Shown: piece by piece, positions 8,178-16,305 of the stretch | How positions within the stretch are numbered: the first letter of the stretch is position 1 | How the letters are laid out: every line of letters starts with the position of its first letter | Assembly: GCA_965140555.1 (NCBI GenBank) | Contig: OZ223259.1 | Span: forward strand, 2,976,001-3,040,000 | Reading direction: 5' to 3' | DNA from: UBA1351 sp965140555 | Lineage (GTDB): Bacteria > Bacillota > Clostridia > Lachnospirales > Vallitaleaceae | DNA length: 64,000 nt | The notes under the pieces: generated by a model | Told to the model about the DNA's origin: nothing | Databases searched by the model: none | Seen by the model: only the letters and a program-made list of their open reading frames with translations | Translations under genes and position numbers: made by a program

Positions 8178-8376
8178 GTGATTAACTAATTTTAAAGCCT
8201 CTTTTTTCTCGCCCCTTTGTTGGGGAAGGGGAAGCTATGTCCTTCTTTGTGATTTTCGGATTATTTAACCAATGATTCATCTTGTTTATGTGAAAAACTT
8301 TTATTTTGCAACTGGTTAGCTTACATACTTTTCCCTAGAGTCGCGACTTCGTTCAACAAGATATATTAGATAACTC

Positions 8377-8405
8377 ACCCTGTCCTTGGATAGGGTATTT
8401 TTTTG
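8377..8405 (+). terminator. Intrinsic terminator downstream of the IS element
   Basis: Stem ACCCTGTCC (8377-8385) with GGATAGGGT (8388-8396), one G-T pair, followed by ATTTTTTT. It points rightward and would stop transcription coming from the insertion element before the convergent minus-strand gene. The rest of 8178-8508 holds the IS end and AT-rich DNA without another visible feature. Confidence 0.75.
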
Positions 8406-8508
8406 AGTCATCGGATATATCTATAATAGTTATCTGATGTATATGTCGACTACTTCTCATTGATAACTATGCTGATATCAAGCAAGTTACCACTTCATAG
8501 AAATTTTT

Positions 8509-8967
8509 CTAGTCTTCGTCTATATCTCTAATAAATACCATCCTCTTGCTCATGAGACCTATATCTGCCAAACTCTTAGATGAATCACAGCTAAAAACCT
8601 TCACAAACATTAACTTCTCGAAACTAATAACAAAGTATTCTTCTTCCTCAACAGCTCCATCAAGATAAAAGTCATAGTCAAATAGATAAATGCTACTCCA
8701 GAACTCGAAAGAACCTACCACAATCCCATTATCTCCATCAATTACCTTCTTTCTTACGTTTTCAATAGCATACATATCTTTCAGATCTTCATCATCTACA
8801 ACGAAATCATAATCATCACCAGCATCACGAACTCCATAATACTCAAGCGCTTTGCCACCAATCAGAATTGGCTTCGCCCTAAATTTATAATTTATATCAT
8901 TAAGTGAAAACCCCAACTCATCTGATTGCTTACAAGCTTTCAATAACTTCACCATATAATCGTTCAA
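8509..8967 (-). CDS. Nucleotidyltransferase-fold-like protein
   Basis: 152 aa. The segment PILIGGKALEYYGVRDAGDDYDFVV resembles the nucleotidyltransferase core (GG-x-A ... D-x-D) used by MNT/AbiEii-type proteins, and the late KLMFVKVFSCDSSKSLADI resembles the helix that follows it. TTG at 8967 is preferred as start because GGAGGT precedes it by 6 nt; ATG at 8955 is the alternative. No partner antitoxin is evident next to it. Function as a toxin or tRNA-modifying enzyme cannot be claimed. Confidence 0.55.
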   Translation of the reverse strand: MNDYMVKLLKACKQSDELGFSLNDINYKFRAKPILIGGKALEYYGVRDAGDDYDFVVDDEDLKDMYAIENVRKKVIDGDNGIVVGSFEFWSSIYLFDYDFYLDGAVEEEEYFVISFEKLMFVKVFSCDSSKSLADIGLMSKRMVFIRDIDED

Positions 8968-9051
8968 TATTATACCTCCAAGAAATCCAATCAGGATAAT
9001 AGCCTATCACTCATAACATAGTATATCACTTTCGTCTAATGTCCCGTGACC

Positions 9052-9645
9052 TTACGACGGAATACTGATTAGTCTACTAATATTATTTTTTTCAACGCTA
9101 TCAATCTGATTTCTATATAGCAAAAATGTGTATTTGGTTCCATTACTTAGGAATAGTGTAACTGTCTTAGCCTTTTTATTACTGACTTCTACATAAAACC
9201 CCAAAATTTCTTCTTTAAGCAGACAAACGTTTTCGACCAAAGCTATATCATCACTAATTATTAATCTAGATCCATTGTTCAAAGGAGTGATTCTGTTGTA
9301 TAATAGTCCAACGCCTGAAAGTAAAAAAATCCCTCCAAGTTTAGCACCTGAAATCAAATTCGCTATAATTAAGGAGAAATAGAGAACTATAAATACTATT
9401 ATGAGAATATCTATCCACTTCTTCCATTCAATAATCTCATATTCTTTGTTTTTAAAATGATTATATTCATTCAGATATTTAACTATATTGGCTATCATAC
9501 CAATTAATAAAATACTAACCACTAAACCATTAAATATACTAACTCCAATGAGATCATTAATCATTATAGATATAACAGCATACATTATTCCGATAAATAT
9601 GCTTATAATAATTATTTTCTTCATCTGATTGCCATCAATTAGCAT
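9052..9645 (-). CDS. Membrane protein, unknown function
   Basis: About 197 aa with four hydrophobic segments (about 8-25, 28-48, 80-97, 100-117), followed by a soluble C-terminal domain containing LIISDDIALVENVCLLKEEI and a beta-rich KAKTVTLFLSNGTKYTFLL, reminiscent of PH-like domains in small bacterial membrane proteins. ATG at 9645 has GGAG nine nt upstream. It is one of the minus-strand island genes; no family is recognised. Confidence 0.55.
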   Translation of the reverse strand: MLIDGNQMKKIIIISIFIGIMYAVISIMINDLIGVSIFNGLVVSILLIGMIANIVKYLNEYNHFKNKEYEIIEWKKWIDILIIVFIVLYFSLIIANLISGAKLGGIFLLSGVGLLYNRITPLNNGSRLIISDDIALVENVCLLKEEILGFYVEVSNKKAKTVTLFLSNGTKYTFLLYRNQIDSVEKNNISRLISIPS

Positions 9646-9705
9646 TTCTATTTTCTCCAATTCTTTATTAGATTAGTCATCATGACGCTTAACTCGTATA
9701 TGAAC

Positions 9706-10257
9706 CTATTCAGTGAAATTCCTATAATAATCAATGGTCTGTTTCAGGTCATTGTCATCTTCGTAGACATCTCCAAGCATTCCGAGTTTAATGGCAAAGT
9801 CTACATATCCGGCACCCTTAGCGGTGATGATATGATCGTCTACAACGACATTCTCATCAACAAAGAAATCATCAGAAAATTCCTTGTACAGTGTTCTATC
9901 TAATGAAGTTGTATAATTCCTGTTAAGGAGAAGACCTGTTTTTGCTAAATGTAAGGTAGCGGAGCAAATAGCACCTATATATTTATGAGAATCATTTAAA
10001 GTTTTCAATAATGTATAGAAAGCTTCATTTTCCATAAGTTCAAAGGGAGGACCGCCGGGAATCAGGAAGAAATCAACGTCATCAACACGAACATCACTTA
10101 ATAGATTGTCCGGTTTGATTACAAAACCTTCACTGGAGGTAACAGATGTATCTGTTAAACCAACAGTGATCATATCACCTTTAGTTTTCAGAAAGGAACA
10201 TGCAATAACGACTTCAAATTGTGCAAATCCCTCGTATACGAGTATATATGTTTTCAA
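9706..10257 (-). CDS. DJ-1/PfpI family protein
   Basis: 183 aa, normal length for a single-domain DJ-1/PfpI protein. The conserved nucleophile elbow is AICSATLHLAK (Cys about 100) and IPGGPPFEL precedes it. The family includes glyoxalases, chaperones and amidotransferase-like proteins; the exact activity cannot be set here. A TTG start at 10257 follows AGAGGGG. A palindromic element (10280-10347) lies upstream, as in other island genes. Confidence 0.82.
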   Translation of the reverse strand: MKTYILVYEGFAQFEVVIACSFLKTKGDMITVGLTDTSVTSSEGFVIKPDNLLSDVRVDDVDFFLIPGGPPFELMENEAFYTLLKTLNDSHKYIGAICSATLHLAKTGLLLNRNYTTSLDRTLYKEFSDDFFVDENVVVDDHIITAKGAGYVDFAIKLGMLGDVYEDDNDLKQTIDYYRNFTE

Positions 10258-10279
10258 TTAGAATACCCCTCTTTCGTGG

Positions 10280-10347
10280 TAAAGTTACTAGTGCATTGTC
10301 TGTTAATAAAAATGGCTGAAGGATTTCTCCTTCGCGATAGAGCGTAT
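10280..10347. repeat. Short attC-like element, copy C
   Basis: The right end GCGTATGTTGTTAT resembles ends of copies A and B (TCGTATGTTATA, TCGTATGTTGAAC), and an internal hairpin GAAGGATTTCTCCTTC sits in the centre. It lacks the longer central blocks of A and B, so it may be a shorter variant or a chance likeness. It lies between two minus-strand island genes. Confidence 0.35.
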
Positions 10348-10423
10348 GTTGTTATTATTTTATCATAAATAGGTGTAAGCGACTACATCAAATCAATAGA
10401 TAAGCAATAGAATGAGTTCCACG

Positions 10424-10921
10424 TTATAAAAGATCCGGCAACTCATTTTTTAATACGGCATCATTTATATAGAGGATAACATCGGTTTCATCTACAGGCT
10501 CTTCAAACATTCGAGCAAAAATTTCATAGGTAGTTTCATCCATATAATAATCCCCATCGGATAAATGTGCATTACGGTGTTTAATCTGATTGAGTATAGT
10601 TTCATCGCTGAGGTTGATATAGATAAACAGCACGTTGCCTTCAAATCTTTGACGTAAATAATCGCGTTCGTTTTTGCTCCAAAAGCCAAAATCATAAACG
10701 ACGTTAGTATAGTTAAGAATGTCTTGACTAACGTCGTAGATGAGCTCTTTACATAAAGCAAGTTTTTCTTCAAAAATATCCCGATCTTCAATCTCCCCAA
10801 ATAGACGTAGCATATAGTTATCCGCTGAAAAGGGAACGGCATTGTATGTTTCCTTAATATGTTTAGATAAAGTACTTTTACCTGAACCGGGTTTCCCACA
10901 TAGTGCTATAACTTTTCCCAT
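10424..10921 (-). CDS. P-loop kinase-like ATPase (AAA_33/zeta-like)
   Basis: 165 aa. Walker A GKPGSGKST lies at about 9-17, with a downstream VVYDFGFWSKNERDYLRQRF (Walker-B-like) and lid-type arginines, as in small nucleotide/nucleoside or polynucleotide kinases of the AAA_33 type. Such proteins phosphorylate small molecules or, in some cases, antibiotics; nothing here fixes the substrate. Start ATG behind GGAGG. It is 35 bp from a GNAT gene on the same strand, so both may be one cassette. Confidence 0.75.
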   Translation of the reverse strand: MGKVIALCGKPGSGKSTLSKHIKETYNAVPFSADNYMLRLFGEIEDRDIFEEKLALCKELIYDVSQDILNYTNVVYDFGFWSKNERDYLRQRFEGNVLFIYINLSDETILNQIKHRNAHLSDGDYYMDETTYEIFARMFEEPVDETDVILYINDAVLKNELPDLL

Positions 10922-10956
10922 AGGACCTCCATGTTTGGTTTGGATTTAAGTGTTGT

Positions 10957-11367
10957 TTATTTTCTTTGCTTTCTCATGAACTTCTCATTCTCAGTAACGA
11001 AACCATACTTCTCATATAAGCCATGGGCATCTCTTGTAGCCAAAATTCCCGTGAGATTGATAAATCTATCATCGTTCACGATAATATCAATAAGCTTCTT
11101 ACCTAATCCTATGCCTTTATGATCGTCGTGGATAAGAACATCACACAACCAATACATTGTGGAGAAGTCGCTGACAACGCGTGCAAAGCCAACTTGTTTG
11201 TCCTTCCAAAAGATTCCAAAGCAAGTTGAATGCTCAATGCTATTGGAAATAGTCTTTAAACTACGATGCTCTGCCCAATAGGAATTGCCTAATAACTCAG
11301 CGATTGATTCTAAATCCATTTTAGCTGTATCATCTGTAATCATATAGTCATTATACGTATAAGTCAT
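10957..11367 (-). CDS. GNAT family N-acetyltransferase
   Basis: 136 aa, the short YjdJ/YhjF-like GNAT type. The acetyl-CoA loop is DHKGIGLGKKLID and the family end LYEKYGFV is present. AGGAGG precedes the ATG at 11367. It is the outermost gene of the minus-strand accessory island; beyond it 345 bp without a gene lead to the MoxR operon. The substrate is unknown. Confidence 0.82.
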   Translation of the reverse strand: MTYTYNDYMITDDTAKMDLESIAELLGNSYWAEHRSLKTISNSIEHSTCFGIFWKDKQVGFARVVSDFSTMYWLCDVLIHDDHKGIGLGKKLIDIIVNDDRFINLTGILATRDAHGLYEKYGFVTENEKFMRKQRK

Positions 11368-11426
11368 ATAAAAATCCTCCTAATATCACCGGAATAGTTA
11401 CTTTAAGTATTTTTAAATTGATATGT

Positions 11427-11466
11427 GATTAGGGCGTCAAAAGCAAGTTTCCCTAAATTCGCACAC
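11427..11466. repeat. Solo arm of a MITE-like hairpin repeat
   Basis: This 40-bp stretch is almost identical to the left arm of the hairpin at 49282-49400: GATTAGGGCGTCAAAAGCA followed by AGTTTCCCTAAATTCGCA. No matching right arm is found here, so it looks like a truncated copy. The rest of the 11368-11736 gap has no gene; a TTGCCA ... ATTAGT pair at 11658-11686 could be the MoxR operon promoter but is weak. Confidence 0.6.
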
Positions 11467-11736
11467 CATAAGAACCAATGACTGCTGATGTGTTTACTGA
11501 TTCAAGTGGTGCCAAATCTTCAGTTACTAGTTTATCACAAAGCATGCCATGATGCATTTTATATCTACCCCCATTTCATCTCCCCTCGGTAAAAAGGCTT
11601 AGCATCTCTTATCGAAATTCATCTCCCAGCGAAATGTATCGATCAGCTGACACAGTTTTGCCACAATTTCGTATTATATTATTAGTCGAGATTATTTGAA
11701 TAAAAGCACCTATTGCTACACGAGGAGGATAAACAG

Positions 11737-12693
11737 ATGGAAATGATGAACGTATTGGAATCCGGTGACTGGCTCGTTGCCTTCCAACAAGAAATGAAGA
11801 AAAAAATAATAGGGCAATCCTATATGATTGATCGTCTTTTAGTCGGTCTATTAACAGGAGGACATATCTTGTTAGAAGGTGTTCCGGGACTCGCCAAAAC
11901 CCTTGCAGTAAGTACATTAGCCGAAGTGCTGGGTATGGATTTTAAACGGATTCAATTCACTCCGGACCTCTTACCGGCAGATATTCTAGGAACAGAAATC
12001 TATCGTCAAAAAACAGGTGAATTTCAAATTAAAAAGGGAGCCATCTTTAGTCATTTGATTTTGGCAGATGAGGTGAACCGTGCACCGGCGAAGGTACAGT
12101 CGGCACTTTTAGAAGCGATGCAGGAAAAACAAGTGACGATAGGGGATACAACCTATAAGCTAGAGCGTCCGTTTATGGTTATTGCAACACAAAACCCATT
12201 AGAACAACAAGGGACCTATCCATTACCGGAAGCCCAACAGGACCGATTTATGTTGAAATTAAATGTGGAGTACCCGAGTCGAGGGGAAGAACGTGAGATT
12301 TTGGAACGTTTTGCCTTAGGAAAAGTTGAGGAAGAGAGTCCCATTCACCGTATTCTTTCGATTGAGGATATCCATGCCTTACGTCAACGCGTAGAAGCTG
12401 TTTTTGTAGATGAGCATATCAAAGACTATGTGTTAGATATCGTGATGAAAACCCGAGAGGCAAATCCATATATTACATGTGGTGCATCACCAAGAGCAAC
12501 GTTGAGTCTTATAAAGGCAGCGAAGGCGATGGCTTTTCTAAGAGGTCGGGATTATGTTATGCCTGATGATGTCAAATCCATTGTCTATGATGTATTGCGA
12601 CACAGAATTGCCTTAACCTATGAAGCGGAAGCAGAAGAGTTGACGACAGAGGCAGTTATTGCTTCTATAATGGAAGGTGTTCGCTTACCATGA
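11737..12693 (+). CDS. MoxR family AAA+ ATPase
   Basis: 318 aa AAA+ chaperone-like ATPase. Walker A GVPGLAKT (48-55), Walker B LILADEVNRAP, sensor VIATQNPLEQQGTYPLPEAQQDRF and the C-terminal lid typical of MoxR are all present. ATG at 11737 sits 8 nt after GAGGAGG; a TTG at 11713 is less likely. It leads a seven-gene run (11737-18729) of MoxR, DUF58, membrane protein, two VWA proteins, TPR protein and BatD-like protein. MoxR proteins are thought to remodel VWA-domain proteins encoded beside them. Confidence 0.92.
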   Translation: MEMMNVLESGDWLVAFQQEMKKKIIGQSYMIDRLLVGLLTGGHILLEGVPGLAKTLAVSTLAEVLGMDFKRIQFTPDLLPADILGTEIYRQKTGEFQIKKGAIFSHLILADEVNRAPAKVQSALLEAMQEKQVTIGDTTYKLERPFMVIATQNPLEQQGTYPLPEAQQDRFMLKLNVEYPSRGEEREILERFALGKVEEESPIHRILSIEDIHALRQRVEAVFVDEHIKDYVLDIVMKTREANPYITCGASPRATLSLIKAAKAMAFLRGRDYVMPDDVKSIVYDVLRHRIALTYEAEAEELTTEAVIASIMEGVRLP

Positions 12694-13508
12694 TTTCCAA
12701 AGAGATACTGAAAAAAATACGTCACATTGAAATAAAGTCCGATCATCTTTCCGGTGAGATTCTTTCGGGAGAATATCGTAGCGGATTTAAAGGGAAGGGA
12801 ATGACCTTTGAAGATATTCGTATGTATTATCCGGGGGATGATATTAGACATATTGATTGGAATTCATCGGCCAGACATGGCCATACGTATGTGAAGCAAT
12901 TTTCGGAAGAACGGGAACGAAGTATTTATCTGCTTCTAGACATTTCTGCTTCGAATGAGTTTGGTATCAAACGTCAGTATATGGCTGAGATCGCAGCAAC
13001 ATTAGCCATGGCCGCCAATAAGAACAATGATCGTATCGGGCTGATTCTTTTTTCGGACAGAATTGAAGCCCATGTTCCTTCGGCGTCCGGAAGACGGCAT
13101 GTGCTTTCCATTATTGATCGGATTTTAACAACAGAGGCAACCAGCAAAGGGACAGATATTCAAGGAGCATTGGAGCATTTCTTTAAACTTGAGAAAAAAC
13201 CTCAAGTTGCTTTTCTGTTGTCGGATTTTATGGATAAAGGGTATGAAAAAGCAGTGAATCGTGTCCGATCCAAACATGATTTGGCGCTCATTCGTGTGTT
13301 AGACAAAGGCGAAGGGGAATTACCGGCAGGAGCCATCTATACCTTTCATGATATGGAGAGCGATACGGTGATGACCATTGATGCGACAAAAGAAGGCTAT
13401 ACATTAAGTCTTCCCGAAAGCATCGGACGATTAGCCCTTGACTTACGTACAGGAGATGATTATATAAAACCATTAAAAGCATACTTTAGAAGGAAGGGAC
13501 GACGATGA
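12690..13508 (+). CDS. DUF58 domain protein of the MoxR/Bat operon
   Basis: 272 aa. The DUF58 signature YYPGDDIRHIDWNSSARHG lies near 45-65, followed by a VWA-like region (LLLDISASNEFG, about 88-99; GTDIQGALEHF). The start overlaps the moxR stop by 4 nt (ATGA), so the two are coupled. In bacteria DUF58 proteins are the usual partner of MoxR in cell-envelope or aerotolerance operons; the molecular role remains unsettled. Confidence 0.88.
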   Translation: MISKEILKKIRHIEIKSDHLSGEILSGEYRSGFKGKGMTFEDIRMYYPGDDIRHIDWNSSARHGHTYVKQFSEERERSIYLLLDISASNEFGIKRQYMAEIAATLAMAANKNNDRIGLILFSDRIEAHVPSASGRRHVLSIIDRILTTEATSKGTDIQGALEHFFKLEKKPQVAFLLSDFMDKGYEKAVNRVRSKHDLALIRVLDKGEGELPAGAIYTFHDMESDTVMTIDATKEGYTLSLPESIGRLALDLRTGDDYIKPLKAYFRRKGRR

Positions 13509-14353
13509 AAAAAAGAGTTTGGATTACCGGTAGTATCATCTTTTTTATCTTTCTTGTAGGTATTGTCGGAATAGATCGAATCTTTATCCGTGGAGAAGAA
13601 GAGAGTCGGCAATTATATATAGGTGATCCCCTTCAGTTGCAAATCGAAGCAGCAGGTCTAAGTGAAGACGATATAACGTCTGCCTTTTCAGAATTTGAAA
13701 TTATTGATGAAAACCGAGAGGGGGATGTGTACCATCTAACGGTGACAACCTTTACACCCGGTGATTACACGGTACAATTAGGAAATCAACCTCTTGAAAT
13801 ACATGTCGGATCAACCCTTGAGGACTATCCACAAGATGATATCTATCGCATAGAAGTGCAGGAAACAGCGAATTGGAGACCGGCCTATCGTATAGCGTTA
13901 TGTGTCAGTGGCCTTGTTTTTCTCATAAGCCTAGGAATTTGGGGCCTATGTACATATAGGACGAAGAAAAAGAAAGAGACGATAGAGGATAGAACACCCT
14001 ATGAACAGTTTTATCATACGATGGAAGGTATCGAGAGAGTCGATCGAGTAGGTCTAGGTGTTATGACAAAAACCTTCAAAACATATTTGAGTGAAATAAG
14101 CGGACACTCCTTTGTGGGTCTATCCACAAAAGAATGTTTTGAACAATTAGTGGTAATGCCTAAGTTCTCTATTTATGCACAAGATATTCACCGTTGGATG
14201 ACATGGTGCGATACCTATAAATACAGTAGAAAGCCTTTGGACCCGGAAGACAGCGAAGGCTTATACAAGAATATTATGGCCATGGCAAAGCATATGCATG
14301 AACATGGTGTCGAAGCAAGAAAGGAGGATGAATCATGCAGTTCAAATATGTAA
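13505..14353 (+). CDS. Two-helix membrane protein of the Bat operon (DUF4381-like position)
   Basis: 282 aa. N-terminal hydrophobic segment (about 5-24), an extracytoplasmic region of about 100 residues, a second helix (about 130-150, IALCVSGLVFLISLGIWGL) and a cytoplasmic helical domain with YHTMEGIERV and TKTFKTYLSEI. Its place after DUF58 and before VWA genes is where DUF4381 proteins usually stand, but the sequence match is weak. Overlaps both neighbours (4 nt with DUF58, 19 nt with the next gene). Confidence 0.7.
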   Translation: MKKRVWITGSIIFFIFLVGIVGIDRIFIRGEEESRQLYIGDPLQLQIEAAGLSEDDITSAFSEFEIIDENREGDVYHLTVTTFTPGDYTVQLGNQPLEIHVGSTLEDYPQDDIYRIEVQETANWRPAYRIALCVSGLVFLISLGIWGLCTYRTKKKKETIEDRTPYEQFYHTMEGIERVDRVGLGVMTKTFKTYLSEISGHSFVGLSTKECFEQLVVMPKFSIYAQDIHRWMTWCDTYKYSRKPLDPEDSEGLYKNIMAMAKHMHEHGVEARKEDESCSSNM

Positions 14354-15300
14354 TTGTTCTGTTGTTGATACCGGTGGTATTGTGGTTCATCTTTCGACCA
14401 CATAAACGCGGAACGATGGCATTTTCGGATATACGTATTTTGCCGGAGCAAAAGATGTCGGCAAAGGTTAAGATGTATATCGGACGGGTATTTTTTGCGT
14501 TGTCGATGATAGCCTTCATTATCGCGTTGGCAAGACCACAAGTTGTATTACCTCAGACGCCCACAGATCATGAAGGGATTGATATGGCTCTTCTACTGGA
14601 TGTCTCTCAGTCCATGGAATCGGTTGATATTGAACCCAATCGTTTAGAAGTAGCAAGGAATACGATTGATAATTTTATAAATGAACGTCATGACGATCGG
14701 TTGGCATTGGTTGTTTTTAGCGGTTCGGCGTATACACGAATTCCACTGACCTTGGATCATGATATCTTGAAGGAGTCGTTACAAGAGGTAGATACGACAT
14801 CTGTCGGAGAACAAGGAACAGCAATCGGTATGTCGATTTCCGTCGGAATTAATCGATTGAAAAAGAGTGATGCAGCCTCAAAGGTCATGATACTAGTTAC
14901 AGACGGCGATAATAATGCCGGATCCATTAACCCGATGACCGCTGCAGACTTGGCTCAAGAGTTGGGAATAAAAATATACACGATTGGTGTGGGAACAGAC
15001 CAAACCGTTATTCCGGTACAAGCATTCGGACAGACCACATATCAGACCTATGAAGGCGGTTTGAATGAAACCCTTCTCCAAGATATAGCCGAAAAAACAA
15101 ACGGTAAGTATTTTCGCGCGAAGGATGAGAAGGCGTTAGAACAGATTTTTGACTCCATTAATACATTAGAAACTTCCTCTTTTGAAGAAGAAGCCTTTAA
15201 TAACTATGAGGAAGCTGGGTTTGTTTTTATAAAAATTGGGTTAATAGGTCTTTTGTTAAGTATACTCTTTCACCGACGACTATTTATACAGATACCATAG
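14335..15300 (+). CDS. batA: BatA-like VWA domain membrane protein
   Basis: 321 aa. Two N-terminal helices (about 2-20 and 43-63), a VWA domain with the metal-binding DVSQS (DxSxS) motif near 85 and TDGDNNAG later, and a C-terminal helix (about 295-315). This is the aerotolerance BatA layout. AAGGAGG precedes the ATG. It stands next to BatB, and the two membrane-anchored VWA proteins likely form one complex worked on by MoxR; complex formation is inferred from the family. Confidence 0.85.
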   Translation: MQFKYVIVLLLIPVVLWFIFRPHKRGTMAFSDIRILPEQKMSAKVKMYIGRVFFALSMIAFIIALARPQVVLPQTPTDHEGIDMALLLDVSQSMESVDIEPNRLEVARNTIDNFINERHDDRLALVVFSGSAYTRIPLTLDHDILKESLQEVDTTSVGEQGTAIGMSISVGINRLKKSDAASKVMILVTDGDNNAGSINPMTAADLAQELGIKIYTIGVGTDQTVIPVQAFGQTTYQTYEGGLNETLLQDIAEKTNGKYFRAKDEKALEQIFDSINTLETSSFEEEAFNNYEEAGFVFIKIGLIGLLLSILFHRRLFIQIP

Positions 15301-15315
15301 AGAGGAGATTGGAAA

Positions 15316-16305
15316 ATGCAAGACTGGACCTTTGGAGCGACACAAAATGCTATATTTTTTCTGATTCCATTAGTAGTCGGTATAATACTCTATCAAGGGA
15401 ATGCAAAGAAACAGCGTATTTTAGCAACATTTAGTCGTCCGGCAAGTGTTAAACGCATGTGGGTCAAAACGGTGGCCACAATCATGGGTGCGTTGTTTAT
15501 TGTGTTGGCGCTGATGGCGCCCCGCCAAGAAGTGGGAACTCGCGACATAAAAACAGAAGGGGTATCCGTGTATGTATTGATCGATACATCCAAAAGCATG
15601 TTGGCACAAGATGTTGCCCCATCCCGTATTGAACAAGCGAAGAATATTATGAACCATCTTATTGATGGGCTGCATGGAGATCGTATCGGTTTGATTCCCT
15701 ATGCTTCGAGTGCCTATGTGCAGATGCCTTTGACCGATGACTATACGTTGGCAAAAATGTTTGTCGATGTAATCGACACAGAAATGGTAAGTGGCGGCGG
15801 AACCCATGTTGCAGAAGCCATACAATTAGCTGAAAAATCTTTTGATAAAACGGCACAAAAGAAAAAAGTCATTCTCATTTTGAGTGATGGGGAAGAAGAA
15901 AACGACCTATCGAAGGCTATTGAGAAACAGATGAAGGATGATGATCTGTTAATCTACACCATAGGAATCGGGACATTAGAAGGAAGTCTAATACCTGAGT
16001 ACGGGAGTGACGGAACAACGATTACCGGATATATCAAAGATGAGCAGGGAACACCTGTTATGAGCAAGCTTTCGGAAAGCTTCTTGAAAAAAATAGCCGA
16101 TGTAAGTGGTGGATCTTATCATCATGCAACCGTTGCTGATGACGGAACAACACAGGTTTTAGAAGAACTAAGTACCTTGGAAAAAAGTGAACAAACGAAT
16201 CGAGTGATGACGGATTATCGTCAGTATTATCAATTCTTCTTAGGAATAGGCATGGTATTGGTACTTATTGGATGGTTTATGCCGGAAAGGAGCAAGGAAG
16301 AATGA
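15316..16305 (+). CDS. batB: BatB-like VWA domain membrane protein
   Basis: 329 aa, same architecture as BatA: two N-terminal helices (about 10-26, 53-68), VWA domain with metal site DTSKS (near 90) and ILSDGEE, and a C-terminal helix (about 304-322) next to a short cytoplasmic end. Separated by 15 nt from BatA with a GAGAGGAG ribosome binding site. The stop overlaps the next start (ATGA). Confidence 0.85.
   Translation: MQDWTFGATQNAIFFLIPLVVGIILYQGNAKKQRILATFSRPASVKRMWVKTVATIMGALFIVLALMAPRQEVGTRDIKTEGVSVYVLIDTSKSMLAQDVAPSRIEQAKNIMNHLIDGLHGDRIGLIPYASSAYVQMPLTDDYTLAKMFVDVIDTEMVSGGGTHVAEAIQLAEKSFDKTAQKKKVILILSDGEEENDLSKAIEKQMKDDDLLIYTIGIGTLEGSLIPEYGSDGTTITGYIKDEQGTPVMSKLSESFLKKIADVSGGSYHHATVADDGTTQVLEELSTLEKSEQTNRVMTDYRQYYQFFLGIGMVLVLIGWFMPERSKEE

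Larger units (their letters stand above)
6080..8350 (+). mobile_element. IS91-family insertion sequence with tyrosine recombinase and HUH transposase
   Basis: A two-gene element: tyrosine recombinase (6197-7045) then an IS91-type transposase (7038-8177). Boundaries are approximate. The left edge follows GAAC (6076-6079). The right edge is placed after the perfect palindrome AGTCGCGACT (8339-8348), which is followed by GTTC (8351-8354), matching the IS91-family habit of a subterminal palindrome next to a GTTC/GAAC target. A 9-bp inverted repeat (6153-6161, 6173-6181) precedes the first gene and could block read-in transcription. IS91 elements with an extra recombinase gene are known. Confidence 0.75.

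Noticed and set aside
8986..9060. Possible fourth attC-like element (ATAACATAG, CGTC...GACG)
   Set aside because: Only a short stem and no shared blocks with copies A or B; could be chance in AT-rich DNA.
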